Of a DNA stretch of 64,000 nt, positions 46,702 through 54,648 are shown one piece after another (the first letter of the stretch is position 1; every line of letters begins with the position of its first letter). Source of the DNA: Alcanivorax jadensis T9 (GTDB taxonomy: Bacteria; Pseudomonadota; Gammaproteobacteria; Pseudomonadales; Alcanivoracaceae). The stretch covers positions 25,728 to 89,727 of the forward strand of contig NZ_ARXU01000015.1 of assembly GCF_000756655.1 (NCBI RefSeq). The letters run 5' to 3'. The notes under the pieces were generated by a model that made no database searches, had not been told where the DNA came from, and was given only the letters and a program-made list of their open reading frames with translations. A program made the translations under genes and the position numbers.

Positions 46702-48035
46702 CGTAGAGACCGGAATGTCATGCCCAGTTTTTTTGCTGCAGCTGTTCTGTTCCAGTGCGTTGCATCCAGAGCCTTGAGAATTTCCTGCCTCTCGATGTCT
46801 TGAAGAAATTCTTCGAGAGGCTGGCCTAATGAACGCTCTGGAGCGGTACAGGTTTCCCGTGCTGTTGCCGTGGCGGATTTCGGGAGTGTGTCCGTTTGCA
46901 GCCGTAGATGCTCTTCCTGGATCTCTTTCCCGTCACATAAAGTAAGGGCTCTTTCCAGGGTATTTTCCAGCTCCCTGACATTGCCTGGGTAGGTATATTG
47001 TTCCAGGGTTTTCATGGCAGAGGCGCTGACGATTGGCGGGGCGATTTCCCAGGCTTCGCTGAGGCGCTTGAGAATGTGGCCGACCAGAGCAGGAATATCT
47101 TCCTGGCGTTCGCGCAACGGGGGGACGTGCGCCTCGATGACATTCAGCCGATAGAAAAGATCTTGCCGGAAGCGCCCTTCCGCCATTTCTTGAGCCAGAT
47201 CCTTGTGAGTAGCGCAGAGGATACGAAGATTGACCTGAAACTCCCGGGCCTCACCCACAGGGCGAACGGATTTTTCCTGAATGGCTCGCAGCAGTTTAAC
47301 TTGCATGTGCAAGGGCAGGTCGGCCACTTCATCCAGAAAAAGGGTGCCGCCGTCGGCTTCGCGGAACAGGCCCTTGCGGTCTTCCACGGCCCCGGTGAAT
47401 GCGCCTTTACGGTGGCCAAAAAATTCGCTTTCCATTAACTCCGACGGAATGGCACCGCAGTTGACGGCGACAAAGGGTTTTGCCCGTCGAGAACCCAGGT
47501 TGTGTATCAGGCGGGCAATACGCTCCTTGCCGCTGCCGGATTCGCCGCTGATGTAGATTGGCGCCTGGCTGCGTGCCAGTTTGCGGACCTGGGCTTTCAG
47601 GGCGCGCATGCTCGGCGCTTCCCCGATCAGATTGTCCTCTTCCTCGTGGTGGTCTTCCACTTCGTTGATGTCTAGCCCGTCTTCAATCAGCTGGCGCAGT
47701 CGATCCAGTGACACGGGCTTGGCAATAAAGTCATAGGCCCCGTACTTCATGGCATCGGTGGCGGTTTCCATGCTGCCATAAGCCGTAATGACGGCGGTGG
47801 GCATTTCCGGGCAATGCCTGGCAATAAACTGCAGCAGCTCGAGCCCGGTGCCATCACCCAGATTCATATCCGTCAGACAAAGGTTGAATCTGCCATCGGC
47901 AAGGGCCGCTTTGGCTGCGTCAAGCGATTCGGCAGCTGTGGCCTTGAGCTTCATGCGCCCAAGGGTGATGACAAGCAGTTCGCGCAGATCGGCTTCGTCG
48001 TCTACAACCAGTACGTGTGGGGTGTCAGCACTCAT
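46650..48035 (-). CDS. pilR: Sigma54-dependent response regulator PilR
   Basis: 461 residues: receiver with phospho-acceptor Asp in LCLTDMNLGDG, AAA+ domain with GESGSGKERIA (Walker A) and GAFTGA loop for sigma54 contact, and a Fis-type HTH (WNRTAAAKKLGMTFRSLRYRLKKL). It activates the major pilin gene in relatives; that target is not in this window. Twelve bases separate it from pilS. Confidence 0.95.
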   Translation of the reverse strand: MSADTPHVLVVDDEADLRELLVITLGRMKLKATAAESLDAAKAALADGRFNLCLTDMNLGDGTGLELLQFIARHCPEMPTAVITAYGSMETATDAMKYGAYDFIAKPVSLDRLRQLIEDGLDINEVEDHHEEEDNLIGEAPSMRALKAQVRKLARSQAPIYISGESGSGKERIARLIHNLGSRRAKPFVAVNCGAIPSELMESEFFGHRKGAFTGAVEDRKGLFREADGGTLFLDEVADLPLHMQVKLLRAIQEKSVRPVGEAREFQVNLRILCATHKDLAQEMAEGRFRQDLFYRLNVIEAHVPPLRERQEDIPALVGHILKRLSEAWEIAPPIVSASAMKTLEQYTYPGNVRELENTLERALTLCDGKEIQEEHLRLQTDTLPKSATATARETCTAPERSLGQPLEEFLQDIERQEILKALDATHWNRTAAAKKLGMTFRSLRYRLKKLDLDRSPGESE

Positions 48036-48047
48036 AATAATATCGTG

Positions 48048-49604
48048 TTATTGAAATTGTCGGTGCGGGTGGGCAAAGGTTATCACAAAGCTGGCCCCGT
48101 TCGGGGTGTCTTCCAGATCCAGGGCTGCCTGGTTGGCTTGGCAAAGCTCCCGGCAAAGATAGAGCCCCAGCCCATTGCCGTCATTGGCTGTTGTGTAGAA
48201 GGGCTCAAAAAGGTGCCGGGCGGTCTCGGCGGGTATGCCATTGCCGTTATCCCGGATTCTGAGCCAGGGGAGCCCCGTTTGTTCATGACTGCCGCATTCC
48301 AGGTCAACCTTGCACTCTTCGCCTCCATGCTGAAAGGCATTGCGGATCAGGTTGTCGACGACCTGGGTCAACTGGTTGCGATCAAAGCGTACTTCTACAT
48401 CGGACTGGCAGGCTTTTTTCAGGCTGTTGTTCGCGTAGCCCCGCAACGCCCATTGCTCACATAATTCGTTGAGAAAAGGCGCAAGGCCAAAGCGCTCGGC
48501 CTGTCCTTTGCCCCGGCGAGAGAGATCGAGCACGTCGTGAATGATGCCATTCACGCGGCCCACATGGTTGCGGATGATGCCGAGTAAATGCTGATCCTCC
48601 TCGCTGGCATTGCCGTCCAGGAGCAGCTCGGTGGCATGGTTGATCGCGCTTAACGGGTTGCGAATCTCATGGGCCAGGGTGGCGGACAGTCGTCCCAGTG
48701 ATGCCAGGTTCATCTGTTGCGCTTCCTGAGCGACTCGGGCGCTGTCTTCAAGAAATAATAGAGTGAGTAGCTCATGGTCCGTCTCCAGCGGGGCAAACCG
48801 GGGACTGAGTACCGGCGACTGTTCCGAGGTTCTCAGCGTAGCGAGGGGCAGTAGAGGGTTGTCTTGCCAGCGTTGATAGCGGCTAACCAATTGTTTGGGT
48901 AACTGGTTGCCTAGCATGGGGGTGCCAAACAGGCTATTGGCTGCCTGGTTGGCCATCAGAATCCGGAAGGATTCATCAAACACCACCACGCCAGTGCGCA
49001 TGCGCTGCACAATTTGCTGGTTAAGGGCTTCCAGGCGTTCGATGGCGACACGCTGTCGCTCAGCAATGCGCTCGCTTTGCTGCAGACGTTGGGTTATTTG
49101 CTGGATGATCAGCGACACCATGAAAAAGGCGATACCCAGCAGGCCGGATTCGGTTAGCAGGAAAGGGGAATCCGACATGGCCTGAATGGAAAAGTAGAAC
49201 TGCTCGAACATCATGGCCAGGGTGGCCAGGGCGGCGATCAAAAAACCGAGACGTCCGCGTAGCAGGATGTTGCCGGCGGCCACTGTAACCAGAAGCAGTA
49301 CCGCCAAGCCGCCCTCAAGACCACCGTTGGCGTGGACAACCAGGGAGAGCATGGTCAAATCGGTAATCAGCGAGGCGGGCTGAGCCCAGGCCGGATAGGC
49401 GCGTTTTTCGGCGCGAAAGTCCAGGGTGGCTGATGCCAGCGTGAGCCCCAGATAGACAAAAAGCGTGGTTTCAAACAATAACGGCAGATGGGTGCCGATA
49501 AGGGGCTGTTCCGGCCCAAAGTGGAGCAGCATCAGACTGCAAGCAATGGCAATCCGATAGACATTATAAATACGGGCGGGCGTCCATCCCTGGCTAGCGG
49601 TCAT
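48048..49604 (-). CDS. pilS: Sensor histidine kinase PilS
   Basis: 518 residues: six membrane helices in the first 200 residues, a PAS-like region (GVVVFDESFRILMANQAANSLFG), HisKA with H in LAHEIRNPLSAINHATELL, and HATPase boxes (NLIRNAFQHG, DNGNGIP, GNGLGLYLC). Partner of PilR. The frame extends 30 codons upstream, but those residues run against the gene before it; the ATG at 49604 gives the normal PilS length. Confidence 0.94.
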   Translation of the reverse strand: MTASQGWTPARIYNVYRIAIACSLMLLHFGPEQPLIGTHLPLLFETTLFVYLGLTLASATLDFRAEKRAYPAWAQPASLITDLTMLSLVVHANGGLEGGLAVLLLVTVAAGNILLRGRLGFLIAALATLAMMFEQFYFSIQAMSDSPFLLTESGLLGIAFFMVSLIIQQITQRLQQSERIAERQRVAIERLEALNQQIVQRMRTGVVVFDESFRILMANQAANSLFGTPMLGNQLPKQLVSRYQRWQDNPLLPLATLRTSEQSPVLSPRFAPLETDHELLTLLFLEDSARVAQEAQQMNLASLGRLSATLAHEIRNPLSAINHATELLLDGNASEEDQHLLGIIRNHVGRVNGIIHDVLDLSRRGKGQAERFGLAPFLNELCEQWALRGYANNSLKKACQSDVEVRFDRNQLTQVVDNLIRNAFQHGGEECKVDLECGSHEQTGLPWLRIRDNGNGIPAETARHLFEPFYTTANDGNGLGLYLCRELCQANQAALDLEDTPNGASFVITFAHPHRQFQ

Positions 49605-49842
49605 TGTGTTCCAGATACAGGCGTTGGTGCTTCTGGGAGCAAAAGTGCAGCCCATTGTGAGTGAAGGCTTCCGGGGCAGGAACGTGCACGCCACACTGGG
49701 CGCATTTGAGCATGGCCTGGGCGTCCTGACCGTTACCAGAGTCGGAACTGTCGCGACGGTTTGCCTGCGAGAGCAGGTTTTTCACTACCCGCCAGGCCAG
49801 GTAGACCAGGGCGGCAATAACCAGCAGGCGAATCAGGCCCAT
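49594..49842 (-). CDS. PP0621-family membrane-anchored zinc-site protein
   Basis: 82 residues: an N-terminal membrane helix (GLIRLLVIAALVYLAWRVV), a polar linker, then CAQCG...HFCSQKHQ, a compact Cys/His metal site. It matches the small PP0621 family found next to pilS. AAGGAG seven bases before the ATG at 49842 selects this start over an upstream one. It overlaps the pilS start by 11 bp, so it probably heads the pilSR operon. Function unknown. Confidence 0.82.
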   Translation of the reverse strand: MGLIRLLVIAALVYLAWRVVKNLLSQANRRDSSDSGNGQDAQAMLKCAQCGVHVPAPEAFTHNGLHFCSQKHQRLYLEHNDR

Positions 49843-49929
49843 CTTGTTCTCCTTGTTTGTCATGATGCGTTCATCGATTGCCGGCTAAAGAGTACAATCA
49901 GCGCTCACTTGAGGAAAGGCCGGTTAATC

Positions 49930-51555
49930 ATGCGGATTATTATGGCCCAGCAGAATGCGCTGGTGGGCGACATTGAGGGCAATGCCCAGCGGGTGATCGA
50001 TGCGGCAGACGAGGCTCGCCGTCTGTTGGGCGCTGATCTGGTACTGTTTCCGGAATTGATGCTGACGGGGTATCCGCCAGAGGATCTGCTGTTGCGTCCC
50101 AGTCTCAACAGCCGTGTGGATGCCGCGCTGGAGACCATTGGTGAGAAGATCACGGTACCGGTGGTGATTGGCTACCCTGCCGTGCGCAATGGCCAGCGTC
50201 GCAACGCCGCCGGGGTAGTATTTCCTGGCGAAAACCGCCCTCGCCATGAATATTTCAAGCAACATCTACCCAATTACCGTGTGTTCGACGAAAAACGCTA
50301 TTTTCAACCGGGTTCCGAGGCCTGCACCTTTGAGCTGGATGGCTGGACCCTGGGCCTGACGATCTGCGAGGACATCTGGCATAGCGGGCCCGCATCCCAG
50401 CTGCAGCAACAAGATGTGGATCTGGTTCTGAACCTGAATGCGTCGCCGTTCCGGGCCAACAAGTTTCAGGAGCGCCTGGAGCAGGTAGAAGCCCGCAGCC
50501 GCGAAACCGGCCTGCCGATTCTCTATTGCAACCTGGTAGGTGGCCAGGACGAGCTGGTTTTTGATGGTGCATCGTTTGTTTGTGACAGCCAGGGGCGCCG
50601 TTGTGTACAGGCTGCCAGCTTTACCGAGGCGTTGGTCCCGGTGGACCTGCAGTGCAGTGACGGACACTGCGAGCCTGTGGGGGAGCAGCTTCCGCTCCCC
50701 GGGCTGGAAGAAAGCCTCTATCAGGCGCTGGTGCTGGCAACCCGGGATTACGTGAACAAGAACGGTTTCAAGGGGGCGCTGCTGGGCTTGTCGGGTGGGA
50801 TCGATTCGGCCCTGACTCTGGCGGTGGCCGTGGATGCCCTCGGTCCGGATCGGGTAGAAGCGGTGATGATGCCATTCCGCTATACCTCAGCCATGAGCCT
50901 GGAGGATGCCGAGAAGCAGGCCCTGACTCTGCGGGTCCATTACCGCGTGCTGCCCATCGAGTCTGCTTTCAATGGGTTTATGGATATTCTCAGTGAGTCA
51001 TTTGCCGGGCAGGAGAAAGATACTACCGAGGAAAACCTGCAGGCGCGCTGCCGTGGGGTCCTGCTGATGGCGCTATCCAACAAAAACGGGTCTGTGGTGC
51101 TGACAACCGGCAACAAGAGTGAGATGGCAGTGGGTTATGCCACGCTCTACGGGGATATGGCAGGTGGCTTCTCGGTGCTGAAGGATGTGTTCAAGACCAT
51201 GGTTTACCGCCTGGCCACGTGGCGCAACCAGCAGGCCGGCGTGGAAATTATCCCGGAACGGGTTATCACACGCCCGCCATCGGCGGAACTGGCACCCGAC
51301 CAAGTGGACAGTGATTCCTTGCCGGGTTACGACGAACTGGATGCGATTCTCGAGCGCTATGTGGAGCAGGACATGAGCGCCGAAGCGGTAATCCGTGACG
51401 GTTTTGATCGCGAGAATGTCTACCGGGTCGTCAAGCTCACCGATCGCAACGAATACAAGCGCCGGCAGGCTGCGGTGGGTCCCCGCGTCAGCCGCCGGGC
51501 TTTCGGCAAGGATCGCCGTTACCCGATCACCAATGGCTGGCGACCGGGGGACTGA
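49930..51555 (+). CDS. nadE: Glutamine-dependent NAD+ synthetase
   Basis: 541 residues. The N-terminal glutaminase (nitrilase fold) has Glu in FPELMLTGYPPEDLL, Lys region in KQHLPNYRVFDEKRYF and nucleophile Cys in TICEDIWHSG; the C-terminal synthetase has the P-loop LSGGIDSALT. It amidates deamido-NAD with glutamine nitrogen. GAGGAAAGG upstream of ATG fixes the start; a long upstream open frame is spurious. It is divergent from the pilSR operon. Confidence 0.96.
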   Translation: MRIIMAQQNALVGDIEGNAQRVIDAADEARRLLGADLVLFPELMLTGYPPEDLLLRPSLNSRVDAALETIGEKITVPVVIGYPAVRNGQRRNAAGVVFPGENRPRHEYFKQHLPNYRVFDEKRYFQPGSEACTFELDGWTLGLTICEDIWHSGPASQLQQQDVDLVLNLNASPFRANKFQERLEQVEARSRETGLPILYCNLVGGQDELVFDGASFVCDSQGRRCVQAASFTEALVPVDLQCSDGHCEPVGEQLPLPGLEESLYQALVLATRDYVNKNGFKGALLGLSGGIDSALTLAVAVDALGPDRVEAVMMPFRYTSAMSLEDAEKQALTLRVHYRVLPIESAFNGFMDILSESFAGQEKDTTEENLQARCRGVLLMALSNKNGSVVLTTGNKSEMAVGYATLYGDMAGGFSVLKDVFKTMVYRLATWRNQQAGVEIIPERVITRPPSAELAPDQVDSDSLPGYDELDAILERYVEQDMSAEAVIRDGFDRENVYRVVKLTDRNEYKRRQAAVGPRVSRRAFGKDRRYPITNGWRPGD

Positions 51556-51588
51556 GAGCAGTTACAAGCCACAAGGAAAAGCAAAGTC

Positions 51589-51633
51589 AAAAAAAGGGTG
51601 GCTCCGAATATTAGTCGGTGCCACCCTTTTTTA
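51589..51633. terminator. Bidirectional terminator, nadE/bamD
   Basis: AAAAAAGGGTGGC and GCCACCCTTTTTT form a long stem (with extra CCGA/TCGG pairing) between the convergent genes. Confidence 0.9.
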
Positions 51634-51671
51634 GCTAGAAGCTAGAAGCTAGAAGCTAGAAGCTAGAAGCT
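51633..51671. repeat. Tandem 7-bp repeat (AGCTAGA x5)
   Basis: Five perfect copies and a partial sixth directly abut the bamD stop codon. The unit is non-coding and is likely to vary in copy number. Confidence 0.9.
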
Positions 51672-52486
51672 TACAGAAGGTCAAACGTCAGCAAGCTCAG
51701 CAGCCCGTCATCCTCGTCCGGCCACCAGGCCAGATCGACTTGCTTGTCGTTGTCCAGAAATTTGCTGTCCGGCCAGTTCAGCGCCAGTACATCACGACTT
51801 TTCTCTGCCAGTTCCGGTTGCTTCAGGCGCTGGTAGCCTTTCGCCATGATGGCGAGGGCTTCGGGTACGGCAGGGGTCTGCTGGTAGTGCTTGACCACAT
51901 ACTGGGCCCGGTTGATGGAAGCGATGATGGCGCCGCGGCGCGCATAGTAGCGGGCCACATGGAGTTCCTGGCGGGCCAGCTGGTTACGAATGTGGACCAT
52001 GCGTGAGCGGGCATCCGGCGCGTATTCACTGTCCGGGAAGCGGTTCACCAGGCGCTCGAAATCCCGAAACGCGTCCTTGGCGGCGCCCATGTCCTTGCTG
52101 GACTTGTCGGAGCTCACCATATTGTCGAACAGGCCCTTCTCCATATTGAAGTTGGCCAACCCGCGCATGTACAGCGCGTAGTCCATGCGCGGATGTGCCG
52201 GGTAATTGCGCATGAAACGCTGGGCCGCGACCACGGTGGCCGGGTAATCCACCGCCCGATACTGCGCGTAGATCAGATCCAGAGCTGCCTGCTCGGCAAA
52301 ATCACCGTAGGGAAAGCGGGCTTCCAGCTCCTTGAGCTGATCGATAGCGGTCAGGTAATTCCTGGATTCCAGCGACTCGCTGGCTTCCCGGTACTGGTCC
52401 ACCTCGGTAAGCTCCGGGCGCTCCTTGTTGCTGGCACAGCCGGCGAGTAGCAGCAGGCCAAGCAATGGCCATAAAAGACGTGGCAT
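51671..52486 (-). CDS. bamD: Outer-membrane assembly lipoprotein BamD
   Basis: 271 residues. Lipoprotein signal MPRLLWPLLGLLLLAGC, then TPR repeats with LTAIDQLKELEARFPYGDFAEQAALDLIYAQY and RFMRNYPAHPRMDYALYMRGLANF, diagnostic of BamD (ComL). It is the essential accessory of the BamA barrel machine. Adjacent and divergent to rluD, a widely conserved arrangement. GAGGAAAGA precedes ATG. Confidence 0.96.
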   Translation of the reverse strand: MPRLLWPLLGLLLLAGCASNKERPELTEVDQYREASESLESRNYLTAIDQLKELEARFPYGDFAEQAALDLIYAQYRAVDYPATVVAAQRFMRNYPAHPRMDYALYMRGLANFNMEKGLFDNMVSSDKSSKDMGAAKDAFRDFERLVNRFPDSEYAPDARSRMVHIRNQLARQELHVARYYARRGAIIASINRAQYVVKHYQQTPAVPEALAIMAKGYQRLKQPELAEKSRDVLALNWPDSKFLDNDKQVDLAWWPDEDDGLLSLLTFDLL

Positions 52487-52556
52487 TCTTTCCTCGTTAA
52501 ACGGTTACAATGACGGGCTAGGTATTTAGATACGGCATTTAAACACAGGTTGCACT

Positions 52557-53531
52557 ATGGGACATCTTGGCGGCGAGAAAATTCAGCGCAGTGAGCAGGT
52601 CCGCGCAGATCAGACGGGACAGCGGGTCGACCAGGCCGCTGCCGAGCTGTTCGAGGGGTTTTCCCGCTCGCGGCTGCAGGGCTGGATCAAGGACGGGGTG
52701 CTGACGGTCAATGGTGCCAAGGTCAGGCCCAAGGACAAGCTGGTCGGCAATGAGAGCCTGACCCTGGAAGTGGAGATCGCGCCGGAACTGGACGATCAGC
52801 CCCAGTCCATTGAGCTTGATGTGGTCTACCAGGATGACGACCTGATCGTGATCAATAAACCCACCGGTTTGGTGGTGCACCCGGCAGCGGGGCATGCGGA
52901 TGGCACCTTGCTGAATGGCCTGCTGCATCTCGACGAGCGTCTTAGCAGTCTGCCTCGAGCGGGTATCGTCCATCGGCTCGACCGGGATACCACCGGCCTG
53001 ATGGTGGTGGCTCGCTCACTGGAAGCCCACCAGAGCCTGGTGGCCCAGCTGCAGGACAAAAGCTTGTTCCGTCAGTACGAAGCCATTGCTGTGGGGGTGA
53101 TGACCGGCGGTGGCAAGGTGGATGCGCCTATGGGGCGCCACCCGGTGGATCGCAAGAAGCAGGCGGTGGTGAAAACCGGGGGCAAGAACGCGGTTACCCA
53201 TTACCGCGTACTGGACCGTTACCGGGCCCACACTCGCATCAAGGTGCAGCTGGAAACCGGCCGTACCCATCAGATTCGGGTGCATATGGCCCATCGTAAT
53301 TACCCCCTGGTGGGCGATCCGCTCTATGGCGGTCGTCTCAAACAGCCCGCTGGCGCCAGCGAAGCCCTGCGTGAGGCTCTGCGGCGTTTCCCCCGTCAGG
53401 CTCTGCATGCCCGCAAACTTGGCTTGATTCACCCGGCCACGGGCGAATACTGTGAATTCGAGGCACCGCTACCTGAGGATATGCAGGGGCTCATTCAGGT
53501 GCTGGAAGAAGACGCTAACTCGCAGAGCTGA
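52557..53531 (+). CDS. rluD: 23S rRNA pseudouridine synthase RluD
   Basis: 324 residues. S4 RNA-binding domain (QRVDQAAAELFEGFSRSRLQGWIKDG) then the RluA-type catalytic domain with Asp in VHRLDRDTTGL and KVQLETGRTHQIRVHMAH. It modifies helix 69 of 23S rRNA, important for ribosome function. Followed by pgeF. Confidence 0.95.
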   Translation: MGHLGGEKIQRSEQVRADQTGQRVDQAAAELFEGFSRSRLQGWIKDGVLTVNGAKVRPKDKLVGNESLTLEVEIAPELDDQPQSIELDVVYQDDDLIVINKPTGLVVHPAAGHADGTLLNGLLHLDERLSSLPRAGIVHRLDRDTTGLMVVARSLEAHQSLVAQLQDKSLFRQYEAIAVGVMTGGGKVDAPMGRHPVDRKKQAVVKTGGKNAVTHYRVLDRYRAHTRIKVQLETGRTHQIRVHMAHRNYPLVGDPLYGGRLKQPAGASEALREALRRFPRQALHARKLGLIHPATGEYCEFEAPLPEDMQGLIQVLEEDANSQS

Positions 53532-53617
53532 AGTCGCCGCAGGCGATATCCGCCACAAAGCAATAAATGGCGGATGTGCCTAGGGTATGTCTGCGTGACC
53601 CAATCAGGGCTGTACCA

Positions 53618-54373
53618 ATGACTTTACCTAGCCGCTCCAAATGGATCTGGCCAGACTGGCAGCCGCACCCCCACGTGCGTGTGGCTGTGACCACCCGGGC
53701 CGGCAGCCATTCCCCGTCCCCCTGGAATGGCTTCAACCTGGGCATGAACTGCGGGGATCAGACTGCGCGTGTGGAGCAGGCGAGGCATCACGTGGAAAAG
53801 CTGCTGCAGGCAGATCATCCGGTGGCCTGGCTGAAACAAGTCCACGGCAAGCGAGTGATTCGGGCGGGTGAATCCGATAACGAGGCGGATGGCGCCTGGG
53901 CCGACCAGCAGCGCTGGCCTTGTGTGGTGCTTACCGCAGACTGCCTTCCGGTGCTGCTGGCGCGTACCGATGGCAGCGCTGTGGCAGCAGTGCATGCGGG
54001 CTGGCGTGGCCTGCAGGCGGGTATTGTCGCTGAAGGGGTGAAGAGTATTGCCCCGGCTGGCGAGCCTGTCAGTGCTTGGCTGGGCCCGGCTATCTGCGGG
54101 AAATGCTACCAGGTGGGCGACGAGGTTTACCGGGCCTTTGTGGCTGCCCACACTGATTTCAAAGGCGCCTTTCAGGCAGATGCCTCGCCCGGCCATTGGC
54201 GCTTTTCCGTCGCTCAGGCTGCCATGATAGAACTGGCTCGTCTGGGCGTAGAGGATGTTCAGGGTGGCGAGCTCTGTACCGCCTGTGATCTCACGCGCTT
54301 CTATTCCTTCCGCAAGGAAGGTGACACGGGCCGGTTTGCTTCTCTGATCTGGCTCGACGAAGAAGGCAATTGA
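53618..54373 (+). CDS. pgeF: Peptidoglycan editing factor / purine nucleoside phosphorylase family (YfiH)
   Basis: 251 residues. Zinc/catalytic residues are in WLKQVHGKRV, VVLTADCLPVLLA and AAVHAGWRGL. Members act in purine nucleoside metabolism and in keeping peptidoglycan stems correct. The frame could begin 17 codons earlier (53567), but MTLPSRSKWIWPDW at 53618 resembles the family start; neither has a good ribosome site. It shares the rluD-pgeF-clpB order of many gammaproteobacteria. Confidence 0.92.
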   Translation: MTLPSRSKWIWPDWQPHPHVRVAVTTRAGSHSPSPWNGFNLGMNCGDQTARVEQARHHVEKLLQADHPVAWLKQVHGKRVIRAGESDNEADGAWADQQRWPCVVLTADCLPVLLARTDGSAVAAVHAGWRGLQAGIVAEGVKSIAPAGEPVSAWLGPAICGKCYQVGDEVYRAFVAAHTDFKGAFQADASPGHWRFSVAQAAMIELARLGVEDVQGGELCTACDLTRFYSFRKEGDTGRFASLIWLDEEGN

Positions 54374-54530
54374 TAATTGAGAATGGATAATTGATAGCTG
54401 CGCGAGACAGGCTATCCGTTGTCTGGCGCTATGAGGCCGCGTCCAGTGATTGGGTGCGGCCTTTTTGCTGGAAGAACTCCGCTGCGCTTTTATTGAGCGT
54501 TATCAATTATCCATTCTCAATTATCCATTA
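54370..54530. repeat. Fold-back repeat flanking the pgeF terminator
   Basis: The 27-base left arm (54370-54396, TTGATAATTGAGAATGGA...) pairs with 54501-54527 with two mismatches at the outer end. The AT-rich arms contrast with the GC-rich interior. The left arm starts at the pgeF stop. Confidence 0.7.
54435..54466 (+). terminator. Terminator of pgeF
   Basis: GGCCGC and GCGGCC arms with a T-run (TTTTT) lie inside the fold-back repeat. Confidence 0.7.
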
Positions 54531-54532
54531 GC

Positions 54533-54560
54533 CTTGAATCTGGCTCAATCGGACCCATTA
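54533..54560 (+). promoter_or_regulatory. Heat-shock (sigma32) promoter of clpB
   Basis: CTTGAAT, 13 bases, then ACCCATTA: close to the sigma32 consensus CTTGAAA-N13-CCCCATNT. It lies about 90 bases before the clpB start. Confidence 0.7.
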
Positions 54561-54648
54561 AAAGGTCAGATGATTGATAACCGGTGATCGTGACTGGCTT
54601 GCCGACAGGGGGCCGGAATGCGGATCACAACCGGATAGGAGAGCCCAA

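Noticed and set aside
49606..49929. Extended N-terminus of NadE
   Set aside because: It is antisense to the PP0621-like gene; the family begins with MRIIMAQQN at 49930, behind a good ribosome site.
51633..51671. CRISPR array
   Set aside because: It is a plain 7-bp tandem repeat without spacers; no CRISPR-like spacing was seen anywhere in the window.
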